Source of the DNA: Porticoccaceae bacterium
GTDB lineage: Bacteria > Pseudomonadota > Gammaproteobacteria > Pseudomonadales > Porticoccaceae
Direction: 5' to 3'
Length of the DNA: 64,000 bases
NCBI GenBank assembly: GCA_026005035.1
Contig: BPKH01000004.1
Coordinates: 62,001-126,000, forward strand
Positions 33,613-42,805 of the stretch are shown one piece after another (position 1 is the first letter of the stretch; each line of letters starts with the position of its first letter). Below the pieces are notes generated by a model that did no database searches, was not told where the DNA came from, and worked only from the letters and a program-made list of their open reading frames with translations. The position numbers were made by a program, and so were the translations under genes.

Positions 33613-35190
33613 ATGAGTGAACGCTCCCCCTCTCGTACAAGCCCCGAGCACGAGCCCGAGCACCGCCTCGTCTTGCGCCAGCTCACCCCCGAAGACTACG
33701 AGGACGTCAAGGCCATCATGGACCGGATCTACGCCGGCATGGGGGGTGGGTGGAAGAAGCGCGAGTACCTGGCGCTTCTCGCCAAGTTTCCCGAAGGCCA
33801 GTTCTGCATCGAGGACGCCGGGCGGGTGGTGGCGGCCGCCTTTTCGGTGATCGTCGACTACAGCCAGTTCGGCGACGAGCACACCTACGAGGACGTGGTG
33901 GGCAACGCCTACCTCACCGCCCACGATCCCAACGGCGACATGCTCTACGGCATCGAGATCTTCGTCGCCCCCGAATACCGGGGGCTGCGCCTCGGCCGGC
34001 GCCTCTACGAGGCCCGCAAGGAGTTGTGCCGCAACCTCAACCTCAAGGGGATCGTGGCCGGGGGGCGCATCCCGGAGTACCAGAAGTACGCCGACCGGAT
34101 GACCCCCTACGAGTACATCGAGAAGGTCAAAAAGCGCGAGATCTACGATCCCACCCTCTCCTTTCAGCTGGCCAACGACTTCGAGGTGCGGCGCGTCTTG
34201 CCCGCCTATCTGCCCGAAGACCGCGCCTCCCGGGGCTACGCGACCCTGTTGCAGTGGCACAACCTCTACTACAGCCCCAGCAAACCCAAACTGATCGGCG
34301 CCCGCAAGCGGATCGCCCGCGTCGGTTGCGTCCAGTGGCAGATGCGCGAGTTCCGCGGCGTGGACGAGTTTCTCCAGCAGGTGGAATACTTCGTCGACGC
34401 CCTCTCCGACTACCGCTGCGACGCGGCCCTCTTCCCGGAGCTCTTCAACGCCCCGCTGATGGGGCTTGCCGGCACCAGCGATCCGGTGGAGTGCATCACC
34501 CACCTGGCGGGTTACACCGAAGAGATCCTCGCCGCCATCTCGCGCTTTGCCGTCTCCTACAACATCAACGTCATCGCCGGCTCCATGCCGGTGGTGGAGG
34601 ACGGTGAGATCTACAACGTCGCCTATCTGTGCCGCCGCGACGGGACCATCGACAGCCAGTACAAGATCCATCCCACGCCCCACGAAAAAAAGGACTGGCT
34701 GATGAAGGGCGGGGACACCCTCAAGGCGTTCGATACCGACTTCGGCAAGATCGGCATCTTGATCTGCTACGACGTGGAGTTCCCCGAGCTCGCCCGCCTG
34801 TTGTCGGAGGAGGACGTGCGCATCCTCTTCGTGCCCTTCTGGACCGACACCAAAAACGGCTTTCTCAGGGTGCAGCGCTGTGCCCAGGCGCGGGCCATCG
34901 AGAACGAGTGCTACGTGGTCATCGCCGGCTCCACGGGCAACCTGCCCAAAGTGGACAACGTCGACATCCAGTACGCCCAGAGCGCCGTCTATTCCCCCTC
35001 CGACTTCGCCTTTCCCCACGACGCCATCATGGCCGAGACCACGCCCAATACCGAGATGACCCTGATCGTCGACCTCGACCTGCACAAGCTGGTGGAGCTG
35101 CAAAACGAGGGGTCGGTGCGCAATTACCTCGACCGGCGCCGCGATCTGTACCGGATCTCCTGGCTGGGTGGCGGCATCAAGCGCCGCTGA
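33613..35190 (+). CDS. GNAT acetyltransferase - carbon-nitrogen hydrolase fusion
   Basis: The 525-residue product has two domains. Residues about 15-220 form a GNAT acetyltransferase with GIEIFVAPEYRGLRLGRRLY as the acetyl-CoA loop. Residues about 235-510 form a nitrilase-superfamily amidohydrolase with the catalytic triad Glu (ALFPELFN), Lys (QYKIHPTPHEKKDW) and Cys (GILICYDVEFPELARL). This fusion is a known but uncharacterised family; the substrate is unknown. Divergent from lemA, it ends convergently, overlapping the DUF4010 gene by 14 bases. Confidence 0.88.
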   Translation: MSERSPSRTSPEHEPEHRLVLRQLTPEDYEDVKAIMDRIYAGMGGGWKKREYLALLAKFPEGQFCIEDAGRVVAAAFSVIVDYSQFGDEHTYEDVVGNAYLTAHDPNGDMLYGIEIFVAPEYRGLRLGRRLYEARKELCRNLNLKGIVAGGRIPEYQKYADRMTPYEYIEKVKKREIYDPTLSFQLANDFEVRRVLPAYLPEDRASRGYATLLQWHNLYYSPSKPKLIGARKRIARVGCVQWQMREFRGVDEFLQQVEYFVDALSDYRCDAALFPELFNAPLMGLAGTSDPVECITHLAGYTEEILAAISRFAVSYNINVIAGSMPVVEDGEIYNVAYLCRRDGTIDSQYKIHPTPHEKKDWLMKGGDTLKAFDTDFGKIGILICYDVEFPELARLLSEEDVRILFVPFWTDTKNGFLRVQRCAQARAIENECYVVIAGSTGNLPKVDNVDIQYAQSAVYSPSDFAFPHDAIMAETTPNTEMTLIVDLDLHKLVELQNEGSVRNYLDRRRDLYRISWLGGGIKRR

Positions 35191-36439
35191 GGACGGGCAG
35201 CAGGGTCAACAGCGCCGCCCCCGCCGCCGCCGGCAGCAGCCGCACTCCGAGGGCCGACCCGCCGGCGAGGTACGCGTAGAGTCCTTTCATCAGCGTGTTG
35301 ACGGCCGCGGCCAGGGCGATGGCGGTGACCGCGGTCCTCGCGCTGGTGTCGGTGCTCGCCAGGGAGAGGACGATGGCGTCCACGTCGGCGATGCCGGTGA
35401 CCGCCGCCAGCAGGTAGAGACCGAGGTCGCCCAGCCATTCCCCGAGGGCCCGGGAGAGGAGCATCACCGCGGTCAGCAGGGCACCGAACTGGAGCGCCGG
35501 AATCAGTTGAAAGGGGTTTTGCACCGGGGGCACCTCGGGAGCCGCGGCGGTGGGGGCGCGCCGATACCAGAAGTAGAAGGCGGGTAGGCCAAGGCCCAGC
35601 GCCCCCAGCGCCAGGGAGGGGGCGAGGGCGCCGAGGAGTTCGGCGCGCAGGAGCGCCACCACCGCGGCGATGCGCAGGAACATGGTGGCGCACGACAGCA
35701 AGATGCCGGCGGCGAGCACATCGGCTCGCCCCAGGGTGACGTGCAAGCGCGCCAGGGCGAAGGTCACCGAGGTGGAGGAGACGAGCCCGCCGGTCAAGGC
35801 GGTGAGCAACACGCCGCGCCGCGCCCCGGCGAGCCGCATGGCGAAGTACCCCACCAGCGACAGCCCGGAGATCAGCACCACCAGCGACCAGAGGTCGCGG
35901 GGGTTGAGCGCCCCCCAGGGCCCGTAGGGACGGTCGGGAAGGAGGGGCAGCATCACCAGAGAGACGATCAAAAACTGCAGCGTGCCCAGGAGCTCGCGCT
36001 CGTCCAACAGGCGCAACCAGCGGTGCAGTTGGCCCTTGAGGTGGAGCAGGAGGGCGAGCACCACCGCCGTGGCCATGGCGGGCAGGCCGAGCCCGAAGGG
36101 GGGCAGCGCCCCGAGCCAGAAGGTGAGGAGGGCGGCCACCGCCGAGGTGATGCTCAGGTCGGTGTGGGCGGCCGTGGCCCGGTAGTAGCCGACGGCCAGC
36201 AAGGCGGTGAGCGAGATCCCCGCGGAAGCGAGGAGCACCATCCCCTGCGCGGGCTCGAGGCGGCGCGCCAGGAGCGCCACCACCCCGCCGCTGAGGGCGA
36301 TCAGGGTGAAGGTGCGGATGCCGGCGACCCGCAGCCCCTCGTCGAGTTGGCGGGTGTGCCAGCCGCGCTCGCTGCCCACCAGAAGTCCCACCGCCAACGA
36401 GATCCCCAGCGCCAAGAAATCGCCCGCCGCGTCTGCCAT
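35177..36439 (-). CDS. MgtC/SapB-like membrane protein with DUF4010
   Basis: The 420-residue product is polytopic, with about a dozen hydrophobic segments. The first 130 residues resemble MgtC/SapB (LAVGLLVGSERGWHTRQLDE, GIRTFTLIALSGG). The rest matches the DUF4010 pattern (ALTGGLVSSTSVTFALAR, AVTGIADVDAIVLSLAS). I use the ATG at 36439; a TTG at 36487 would add 16 residues. A role in magnesium or cation homeostasis is only an inference. It is divergent from the Fur-box gene, with the Fur box 75 bases upstream of its start. Confidence 0.85.
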   Translation of the reverse strand: MADAAGDFLALGISLAVGLLVGSERGWHTRQLDEGLRVAGIRTFTLIALSGGVVALLARRLEPAQGMVLLASAGISLTALLAVGYYRATAAHTDLSITSAVAALLTFWLGALPPFGLGLPAMATAVVLALLLHLKGQLHRWLRLLDERELLGTLQFLIVSLVMLPLLPDRPYGPWGALNPRDLWSLVVLISGLSLVGYFAMRLAGARRGVLLTALTGGLVSSTSVTFALARLHVTLGRADVLAAGILLSCATMFLRIAAVVALLRAELLGALAPSLALGALGLGLPAFYFWYRRAPTAAAPEVPPVQNPFQLIPALQFGALLTAVMLLSRALGEWLGDLGLYLLAAVTGIADVDAIVLSLASTDTSARTAVTAIALAAAVNTLMKGLYAYLAGGSALGVRLLPAAAGAALLTLLPVLSGA

Positions 36440-36511
36440 GGGCCCGGTCGTCGCCCCGTGGTCGCACCAAAGGCCAGTGTATCCCAAGCAGCGATTTTGG
36501 ATGGGAATGTA

Positions 36512-36541
36512 TTGCTAATGATAAACATTATCATCTATAGT
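36512..36541 (+). promoter_or_regulatory. Fur box within a sigma-70 promoter
   Basis: GCTAATGATAAACATTATC (36514-36532) matches the 19-bp Fur consensus GATAATGATAATCATTATC at 17 positions. It overlaps a promoter, TTGCTA (36512-36517) and TATAGT (36536-36541) with an 18-bp spacer, so a bound repressor would occlude RNA polymerase. This AT-rich patch is exceptional in the window. Confidence 0.82.
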
Positions 36542-36574
36542 CAAGGCGGTCTTTCCTTACCTGGGGTGGGAACC

Positions 36575-37066
36575 ATGGCAGAAGCGGGCTTGGAATTGGG
36601 CTACGAGGATCTTCGACTCGACCGCGCCAGCACCGGCGAGAGCCTCCTCGCGGTGACCTTGCGCCTCTGGGTGCTGGAGCGCGCCTTGGTCGGACGGGCG
36701 CGCCTGCCCGACTGGCGCGGCGGATTGGCGGCGGCGGGATTGGGGCCACTGGCCGAGACCGTGGTGGAGCCCTTGTTCGAGTTCCTGTGGGGCAACCACT
36801 ATGGACTGGAAGTAGTCCCCCTGTGCCACCGCGAGCTTTCCGCGGAGGAGCGCGCCCTGCTCACCTGGGTGGCGCTCCTCCAGCGCGGTCGGCGCGACGA
36901 GGTGCGCCGCCTGCTGGCGGGCTACACCTTCCCGGCCACCGCCCGGGTGATCCTGCCCCTGCTGGAGCGCTTGGCGGAGGCCATGGCCGCGGCGGGGCTT
37001 GCCCTGCCGGGACGGCTCGCGCCGCCGCCCGCGGATCCCGCGGCGCGGCGCCTGCGCCTGCACTGA
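36575..37066 (+). CDS. Unknown protein, predicted iron (Fur) regulated
   Basis: The 163-residue product starts at an ATG after a GGTGGG site, 33 bases downstream of a TATAGT -10. I do not recognise the family. It lacks a signal peptide, membrane helix or cysteine-rich motif (a single Cys in VPLCHRE). It is mainly alpha-helical, with TGESLLAVTLRLWVLERALV, a central LFEFLWGNHYGLEVVPLCHR, and a leucine-rich C-terminal half. Fur control suggests a role in iron limitation or haem/iron handling. It ends directly against the converging holA stop. Confidence 0.75.
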   Translation: MAEAGLELGYEDLRLDRASTGESLLAVTLRLWVLERALVGRARLPDWRGGLAAAGLGPLAETVVEPLFEFLWGNHYGLEVVPLCHRELSAEERALLTWVALLQRGRRDEVRRLLAGYTFPATARVILPLLERLAEAMAAAGLALPGRLAPPPADPAARRLRLH

Positions 37067-38113
37067 TCAGCCGGCGAGGAGGGTGCCGAGGGCGTCCTCC
37101 CCCAGGGGCGGTGCGCCGGCCAGGGCGAGCACCAGCGCGCTCAACGCCTCCCAGGGGTCCACTTCTGCCAACCCCTTGGCGGTGCGATCCACCAGGGCCG
37201 CAAGCTGGAGAAGCCGCGCCAGGTCCTTAGGCGCGCTGCGCCGGAGGGCGGCCTGGAAGAGGGGGATCCGGCTGTCCCAGACCCGGTGGCGGCGGAAGAC
37301 GTCCTCCACGCCGCGGCGGGCGCGGCGCGCTTCCGCGGCTTCCAGCAGCACCCGCAGGTCGCGGGCGAGGGACCACAATACCAGCAGCGGCTCGGCGCCC
37401 TCTTCCCGCAGGCCGCGCAGGGTGCGCCCCGCCGCCGCGGCGTCGCCCGCGAGGACGCGGTCGGCCAGGGCGAAGACGTCGTGGCGGGCGCTGTCGGCCA
37501 CCACCGCGGACAGGGTGCGGGCGTCCAGCTCCCCTTCGGGGGCCAGGAGCCTGAGCTTCTCCACCTCCTGGGCGGCGGCCAGGAGGTTGCCCTCCACCCG
37601 CTCGGCGAGCACCGCCACCGCCGCCTCGCTGGCGCGCAGTCCGGCCGCCCGCAGCCGACCGGCGATCCACCGCGGCAGTTGGTGGGGTTTGACCGAGCGC
37701 ACCTCCACCCAGGCGCCCGCCTGGTCCACCGCCCGCAACCAGCGGCTGCGCCGCGCCTTGGCGTCGAGGCGGGGCACCACCAGGAGGAGGAGCAGGTCTT
37801 CGGGGGGCGAGGCGCAGTGGTCGGCGAGGAAGTCGCTCCCCCGCTCCAGGGCGCGCAGCGATTCGGCCCGCACCTCCAGGATCCGCCGCGCGGCGAACAG
37901 GGACGGGGCGCGCGCTTCCCCCGCCACCGCCTCCCAGTCGAAGGCGGCCTCGGCGTGGAACAGTTCCCGCTCGGTGAAGCCCTGCGCCCGCGCCGCGCCC
38001 CGGATGAGGTCGGCGGCTTCCTGGACGAGGAGGGGTTCGTCGCCCGAAACGCACCAGACGGGCGCCAGAGGGTTACCCAGCTGGCCGGCCAGGGCCTCAG
38101 CGTCGATCCGCAT
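37067..38113 (-). CDS. holA: DNA polymerase III delta subunit
   Basis: HolA opens the sliding clamp as part of the clamp loader. The 348-residue product has the RecA-like N-terminal domain (PVWCVSGDEPLLVQEAADLI), the central EGNLLAAAQEVEKLRLL helical motif and a C-terminal collar domain. It overlaps lptE by 17 bases, completing the conserved leuS-lptE-holA operon. The stop codon abuts that of the converging upstream gene with no spacer. Confidence 0.95.
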   Translation of the reverse strand: MRIDAEALAGQLGNPLAPVWCVSGDEPLLVQEAADLIRGAARAQGFTERELFHAEAAFDWEAVAGEARAPSLFAARRILEVRAESLRALERGSDFLADHCASPPEDLLLLLVVPRLDAKARRSRWLRAVDQAGAWVEVRSVKPHQLPRWIAGRLRAAGLRASEAAVAVLAERVEGNLLAAAQEVEKLRLLAPEGELDARTLSAVVADSARHDVFALADRVLAGDAAAAGRTLRGLREEGAEPLLVLWSLARDLRVLLEAAEARRARRGVEDVFRRHRVWDSRIPLFQAALRRSAPKDLARLLQLAALVDRTAKGLAEVDPWEALSALVLALAGAPPLGEDALGTLLAG

Positions 38114-38621
38114 GGGCCTCGGCCGCCGCCGGCAGGCGCCGCAGGCGGTTGAGGATCTGGGAAACCAGATCGCGGCGCATTTCGCGGCGGATCAGCTCCC
38201 GCTCGTCCTGGGTGGCGAGCACGTTGTCTTCGTCGTACTCGAAGATCCGCTCGACGGCGACCCGGGTGGGGGGCAAGAGCGCGCGGCCCGCCTCGTCCAC
38301 CACCGCGAACTCCACCTCTTCGGTGAGCTGTTGCTCGGCCACCCGGGCCTGTTCGGTGACCGTCGCCACCCGCACCAGGCTGCGTTGCCGCAGCAACAGC
38401 AGGCGGACGGGGGCGTCGGGGCCGGTCTTCACCCCAGACGCCTGCAGGGCGCGCTCCAGTTCCCGGGCGAGGCTGGGGTCGGGGTCACGGCTTTCCACGC
38501 GGATGGCGTCGAGCCCCGCGGGCAGGGCGACGCGCCCGCGCAGTTGCCAGCCGCAACCGGCCATCGCGGCGCACAACAGGAGGACGGCGGCGCGCGCGGT
38601 CCAGTGCCGAGAGGTCGTCAT
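38097..38621 (-). CDS. lptE: LPS-assembly lipoprotein LptE
   Basis: LptE plugs LptD in the outer membrane during lipopolysaccharide export. The 174-residue product has a signal and lipobox (AMAGC) followed by GWQLRGRVALPAGLDAIRVE, the LptE opening, and VEFAVVDEAGRALLPPTRVA. Its GAGGAG ribosome binding site overlaps the leuS stop. It shares its end with holA. Confidence 0.93.
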   Translation of the reverse strand: MTTSRHWTARAAVLLLCAAMAGCGWQLRGRVALPAGLDAIRVESRDPDPSLARELERALQASGVKTGPDAPVRLLLLRQRSLVRVATVTEQARVAEQQLTEEVEFAVVDEAGRALLPPTRVAVERIFEYDEDNVLATQDERELIRREMRRDLVSQILNRLRRLPAAAEAHADRR

Positions 38622-38631
38622 GGCATTCTCC

Positions 38632-41091
38632 TCAGCGGGCGACGACGTTGACCAGTCTCCCCGGCACCACCACCACCCGCTGGATCTCCTTGCCGGCGAC
38701 GAAGCGCACCACGTTGGGTTCGGCCAGGGCCGCCTTTTCCACGGCGCTCGGATCGGCGTCGGCCGGCACCTCGATGCGGCCGCGCACCTTGCCGTTGACC
38801 TGGACCACGAGGGTGAGCCGATCCCGCTCCAGTGCCGCGGGGTCGGCGCTCGGCCAGGGGGCATCGATCACCGGACGGCGGTGGCCCAGCTCGAACCAGA
38901 GGCGGTGGCAGATGTGGGGGACGATGGGCGCGAGGAGGAGCACCGCGGTCTCCAGGGCTTCCCTGGCCACGGCGCGCCCCTGGGGCGAATCGTCGCCAAA
39001 CCGCCCCAGCTCGTTGACCAACTCCATCACCGCGGCGATGGCGGTGTTGAAGGTCTGCCGCTCGGCGTAATCGGCGGTGACCTTGGCGATGGTTTCGTGG
39101 GTCTTGCGCCGCAGGGCGCGCTGCGGCTCGGCCAGGGCGGTTGGGTCCAGGGGAGGGACCGGCCCGGCCGCCAGGTGGGCCGCCACCGCCTTCCACAGGC
39201 GGCGGAGAAAGCGATGGGCGCCGGCCACCCCTTCGTCGGACCACTCCAGCGATTGCTCCGGGGGGGCGGCGAACATGATGAACAAACGCACCGTGTCGGC
39301 CCCGTAGCGCTGGATGAGCGCTTCGGGATCCACCACGTTGCCCTTGGACTTGGACATCTTGGCGCCGTCTTTGAGCACCATTCCCTGGCACAGCAGGCGG
39401 CGGAAGGGTTCGTCCCCCGCCACCAGCCCTTCGTCCCGCATCAGTTTGTGAAAGAAGCGGGCGTAGAGCAGGTGGAGGATGGCGTGTTCGATGCCCCCCA
39501 CATACTGGTCCACCGGCAGCCAGTAATCGGCGGCGGCCCGATCCACCATCCCCTCCTGGTAGTGGGGGCAGGTGAAGCGCGCGTAGTACCAGGAGGACTC
39601 CACGAAGGTGTCGAAGGTGTCGGTCTCGCGCTCCACCGGCTCGCCGCCCAGCTCGGCGCGGCGCCAATGGGGGTCGGCTTTCAGGGGGGAGTGGATGCCG
39701 TCGAAGGACACCTCTTCGGGGAGCACCACCGGCAGCTCCTCCTCGGGCACCGGCACGGGCGTGCCGTCGGCCCGGTACAGCATCGGGATGGGTGCGCCCC
39801 AGTAGCGCTGGCGCGACACGCCCCAGTCGCGCAGCCGGTACTGGATGGTCACCCGCCCGGCGCCGCGTTCCTCGAGGGCGCGGGCGATGGCGGCGAAGGC
39901 ATCCTCGAAGTCCAGGCCGTCGAAGGGGCCGGAGTGGACGAGCACCCCCTTGTCCACGAAGGCGCCCCGCTCCAGGTCGACCGGCGAGCCGTCGGCAGGC
40001 GCCACCACCTGCTTGCAGGGGAGGCCATAGCGCCGGGCAAACTCCCAGTCGCGCTGGTCGTGGGCGGGCACGCCCATCACCGCCCCCGAGCCGTACTCCA
40101 GGAGTACGTAGTTGCCCACCCAGACGGGGACCTCCTCCCCGGTCAGGGGGTGGAGGGCGGTGATCCCCAGAGCCCGGCCGCGCTTCTCGAGAGTGGCGAG
40201 ACTCGCTTCGCTGACCGACTGGCGACGGCAGGACTCGAGGAAGGCGGCCAGTTCCGCATCGCCCTCGGCCAGCGCCCGGGCCACCGGGTGTTCCGCGGCG
40301 ACGGTCAGATAGGTGACCCCCATGAGCGTGTCCGGCCGGGTCGTGTAGACGGTGAGCTTGTCGCAGCCGCCCACCGGTTGCGCGAGGGCGAAATCGATCT
40401 CGATGCCGCGGCTCTTGCCGATCCAGTTGCGCTGCATGGTGCGCACCTGTTCCGGCCAGCCGTCCAGCTGCTCGAGGTCGGCGAGGAGCTCCTCGGCGTA
40501 GGCGGTGATGCGCAAAAACCACTGGGGGATCTCGCGCCGCTCCACCGGCGTGTCACAGCGCCAGCAGCGCCCCTCCACCACCTGCTCGTTGGCCAGCACG
40601 GTGCGGTCGTTGGGACACCAGTTGACGGGGGCCGTCTTGCGGTAGGCGAGCCCCTTTTCGTAGAGGCGCAGAAAGAACCACTGCTCCCAGCGATAGTAGT
40701 CGGGACGACAGGTGGTGATCTCCCGCTCCCAGTCATAGGCGAAGCCCAAGGCCTTGAGCTGGGCCTTCATGTGTTCGATGTTGGCGTAGGTCCAGGCGGC
40801 GGGCGCCACTCCGTGCTGGATGGCGGCGTTTTCCGCCGGCAAGCCGAACGCGTCCCAGCCCATCGGTTGCAAAACGTTCTTGCCCCGCATCCGCTCGAAG
40901 CGAGCGATCACGTCGGCGATGGTGTAGTTGCGCACGTGCCCCATGTGGAGCTTGCCGCTCGGGTAGGGGAACATGGCCAGGCAGTAGAATTTTTCCCGGC
41001 TGGGATCTTCCACGGCCCGGAAGCAGCGGTGCGCCTCCCAGTAGGCCTGGGCTTCGCGCTCGACGGTGGCGGGGTGGTAGTGCTCTTCCAT
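38632..41091 (-). CDS. leuS: Leucyl-tRNA synthetase
   Basis: LeuS charges tRNA-Leu and edits mischarged products. The 819-residue product has the HIGH-type motif HMGH at residues 49-52, the CP1 editing domain with [13 protein letters not shown], and KMSKS at residues 578-582. A C-terminal anticodon domain ends [13 protein letters not shown]. Length is slightly below the usual 860. It heads the leuS-lptE-holA operon. Confidence 0.98.
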   Translation of the reverse strand: MEEHYHPATVEREAQAYWEAHRCFRAVEDPSREKFYCLAMFPYPSGKLHMGHVRNYTIADVIARFERMRGKNVLQPMGWDAFGLPAENAAIQHGVAPAAWTYANIEHMKAQLKALGFAYDWEREITTCRPDYYRWEQWFFLRLYEKGLAYRKTAPVNWCPNDRTVLANEQVVEGRCWRCDTPVERREIPQWFLRITAYAEELLADLEQLDGWPEQVRTMQRNWIGKSRGIEIDFALAQPVGGCDKLTVYTTRPDTLMGVTYLTVAAEHPVARALAEGDAELAAFLESCRRQSVSEASLATLEKRGRALGITALHPLTGEEVPVWVGNYVLLEYGSGAVMGVPAHDQRDWEFARRYGLPCKQVVAPADGSPVDLERGAFVDKGVLVHSGPFDGLDFEDAFAAIARALEERGAGRVTIQYRLRDWGVSRQRYWGAPIPMLYRADGTPVPVPEEELPVVLPEEVSFDGIHSPLKADPHWRRAELGGEPVERETDTFDTFVESSWYYARFTCPHYQEGMVDRAAADYWLPVDQYVGGIEHAILHLLYARFFHKLMRDEGLVAGDEPFRRLLCQGMVLKDGAKMSKSKGNVVDPEALIQRYGADTVRLFIMFAAPPEQSLEWSDEGVAGAHRFLRRLWKAVAAHLAAGPVPPLDPTALAEPQRALRRKTHETIAKVTADYAERQTFNTAIAAVMELVNELGRFGDDSPQGRAVAREALETAVLLLAPIVPHICHRLWFELGHRRPVIDAPWPSADPAALERDRLTLVVQVNGKVRGRIEVPADADPSAVEKAALAEPNVVRFVAGKEIQRVVVVPGRLVNVVAR

Positions 41092-41120
41092 GGACTTCCG
41101 GGAGTGGCTCGAAGGCCGGG

Positions 41121-41126
41121 ATTATA
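41121..41126 (-). promoter_or_regulatory. -10 element (TATAAT) for leuS operon
   Basis: A perfect TATAAT on the minus strand lies 29 bases before the leuS ATG. The -35 region is GC-rich and unmatched. Confidence 0.45.
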
Positions 41127-41164
41127 GGGTTGAGCCGCGCCGCGGGTACAGGGCCTGGGGGAGG

Positions 41165-41300
41165 CCAGCACCCCTGGCACTCTGGCTGGAGCCGGAGCAA
41201 TCGTAGCCCGGATGGAGGCGCTGAGCACCCGAATCCGGAGCGGGAGGAGGGGCGCCGGGGGTCGGGGGTTCCCGGATTCCGCTACGATCCATCCGGGCTA
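41165..41300. repeat. REP-like intergenic inverted repeat, copy 1
   Basis: Outer arms TAGCCCGGATGGA (41204-41216) and TCCATCCGGGCTA (41288-41300) are perfect inverted repeats, each the end of a unit finishing near AATCCGG. An 18-bp block, CCAGCACCCCTGGCACTC (41165-41182), sits on one flank. A related block and core recur at 50077-50180. The element supplies the last codons and stop of lnt. Confidence 0.7.
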
Positions 41301-42805
41301 TGCGCCACCCGGGCTCCAAACTCCCGCCTACCGGGGGCAGACCAGCGGCGGGTCGAGAGGGCGAAGAGCACCAGGGCGAGGACCACCAGGGGCCGGGAGC
41401 CCCAGCGGGCGTAGGGAGTCGCCCCCTCCCGCGGCCTGAACTCCCCCTTCAGCGCCGCCGCCGCGAAGCGGGGCAGGCGGGCGACGACGCGACCGCGCTC
41501 GTCGATGAGGGCGGTGATGCCGTCGTTGGTGGCGCGCACCACCGGCTTTTGGTGTTCCAGCGCCCGCATCCGCGCCATTTGCAGGTGCTGGTGGGGCCCG
41601 AGGGAATCGCCGAACCAGACGTCGTTGCTCAGGGTGAGGATCCCCTGCGCTGCCGCCGCGTCCCGGGCCACCAGGTCGGGGAAGACGATCTCGTAGCAGA
41701 TGGCCACCGCGAGCGCGCTGCCGGCCGCCGCCAGGGGCGCTTGTCGCGGCGGGCCGGCGGCGAAGTCGGACATGGGGCGGTCGAAGAAGCGGATGAGGCC
41801 CCGCAGCCAGCGGTCGAGGGGCAGATACTCGCCGAAGGGCACCAGGTGGCGCTTGCGGTAGCTGCCGTCGCCCGCGCCCAGCACCACCACCCCGTTGTAG
41901 TAGCGCCCCCCTTCCCGGAGGACGATGCCGGTGACCAGGGCGGTGCCGGCGGCGCGGGCCAGCTCGTCCACGCGGGACAAAAAGGGCGCCACCTCGTCGG
42001 GCGGTGCCGGGATGGCCGTTTCCGGCCACACCAGCAGGTCGACCCCCCAGTGGGGGGCGCTCAGTTCGGCGAGGCGCACCAGACTCTGGTAGAGGCCCTC
42101 TTCGTCCCACTTCTGTTGGGGCAGGAGAGCGGGCTGGACCAGGGCCACGGAGCGGGCCGGGCCCGCCGCTCGGGTCCAGTCGATCCGCTCCAGGGCGGCG
42201 CCCGCTGGCCAGGCGGCGAGAACCGCCGCCAGGGGCAGGAGGCGCCAGCGGCCGCCGCGCCCCAGGTGCACCAGGGCGCCCGCCGCCCAGGCGGCGAGCC
42301 CCCCCACCCCCAGGACGCCGCCCAGGGGCGCGAAACCGGCGAGGGGTGTGTCGGTGAAGGCGTAGCCCAGGTAGAGCCAGGGAAAGCCGGTCAGCCACCA
42401 GCTGCGCAGCCATTCCCCCAAGAGCCACAGGGCGGGAAAGCCGAGGAGGCGAAAGCGCCCGCCCCGGCCCGCCAGGGGGACGGCGCCGAAGGGGAGGGCG
42501 AAGCAGGCGGCGAGCAGCGCCACGAGTCCGGCGGTGAGCAAAAAGGCGATCCACGGCGCTTCGCCGCCGAAATGGTGGATCGAGACGTACACCCAGTGGA
42601 CCCCGGCGGCGAACAGGCCGACGCCGTAGCAAAAGCCGCGCGCGAGCGCCGTGCGGGCCGAAGATCCCTCGAGGAGCCACGCCAACAGCGCCGTGGAGGC
42701 CAGAGCCAGGGGCCACCAGCCGAAGGGCGCAAGCCCCAAGGGCAACAAGGCGCCGCCGGCGAGCGCCGCGGCGAGGGGCGCGAAACCCTTGCCCGGCAGG
42801 GTCAT
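41282..42805 (-). CDS. lnt: Apolipoprotein N-acyltransferase
   Basis: Lnt adds the third acyl chain to lipoproteins at the periplasmic face of the inner membrane. The 507-residue product has about seven membrane segments and a nitrilase-like domain with Glu (LLVWPETAIPAP), Lys (YRKRHLVPFGEYLPL) and Cys (AVAICYEIVFPDL). The last residues (RVAHSPDGS) and the stop are encoded by the REP-like repeat, so the native C-terminus has been replaced or extended. It overlaps corC. Confidence 0.96.
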   Translation of the reverse strand: MTLPGKGFAPLAAALAGGALLPLGLAPFGWWPLALASTALLAWLLEGSSARTALARGFCYGVGLFAAGVHWVYVSIHHFGGEAPWIAFLLTAGLVALLAACFALPFGAVPLAGRGGRFRLLGFPALWLLGEWLRSWWLTGFPWLYLGYAFTDTPLAGFAPLGGVLGVGGLAAWAAGALVHLGRGGRWRLLPLAAVLAAWPAGAALERIDWTRAAGPARSVALVQPALLPQQKWDEEGLYQSLVRLAELSAPHWGVDLLVWPETAIPAPPDEVAPFLSRVDELARAAGTALVTGIVLREGGRYYNGVVVLGAGDGSYRKRHLVPFGEYLPLDRWLRGLIRFFDRPMSDFAAGPPRQAPLAAAGSALAVAICYEIVFPDLVARDAAAAQGILTLSNDVWFGDSLGPHQHLQMARMRALEHQKPVVRATNDGITALIDERGRVVARLPRFAAAALKGEFRPREGATPYARWGSRPLVVLALVLFALSTRRWSAPGRREFGARVAHSPDGS

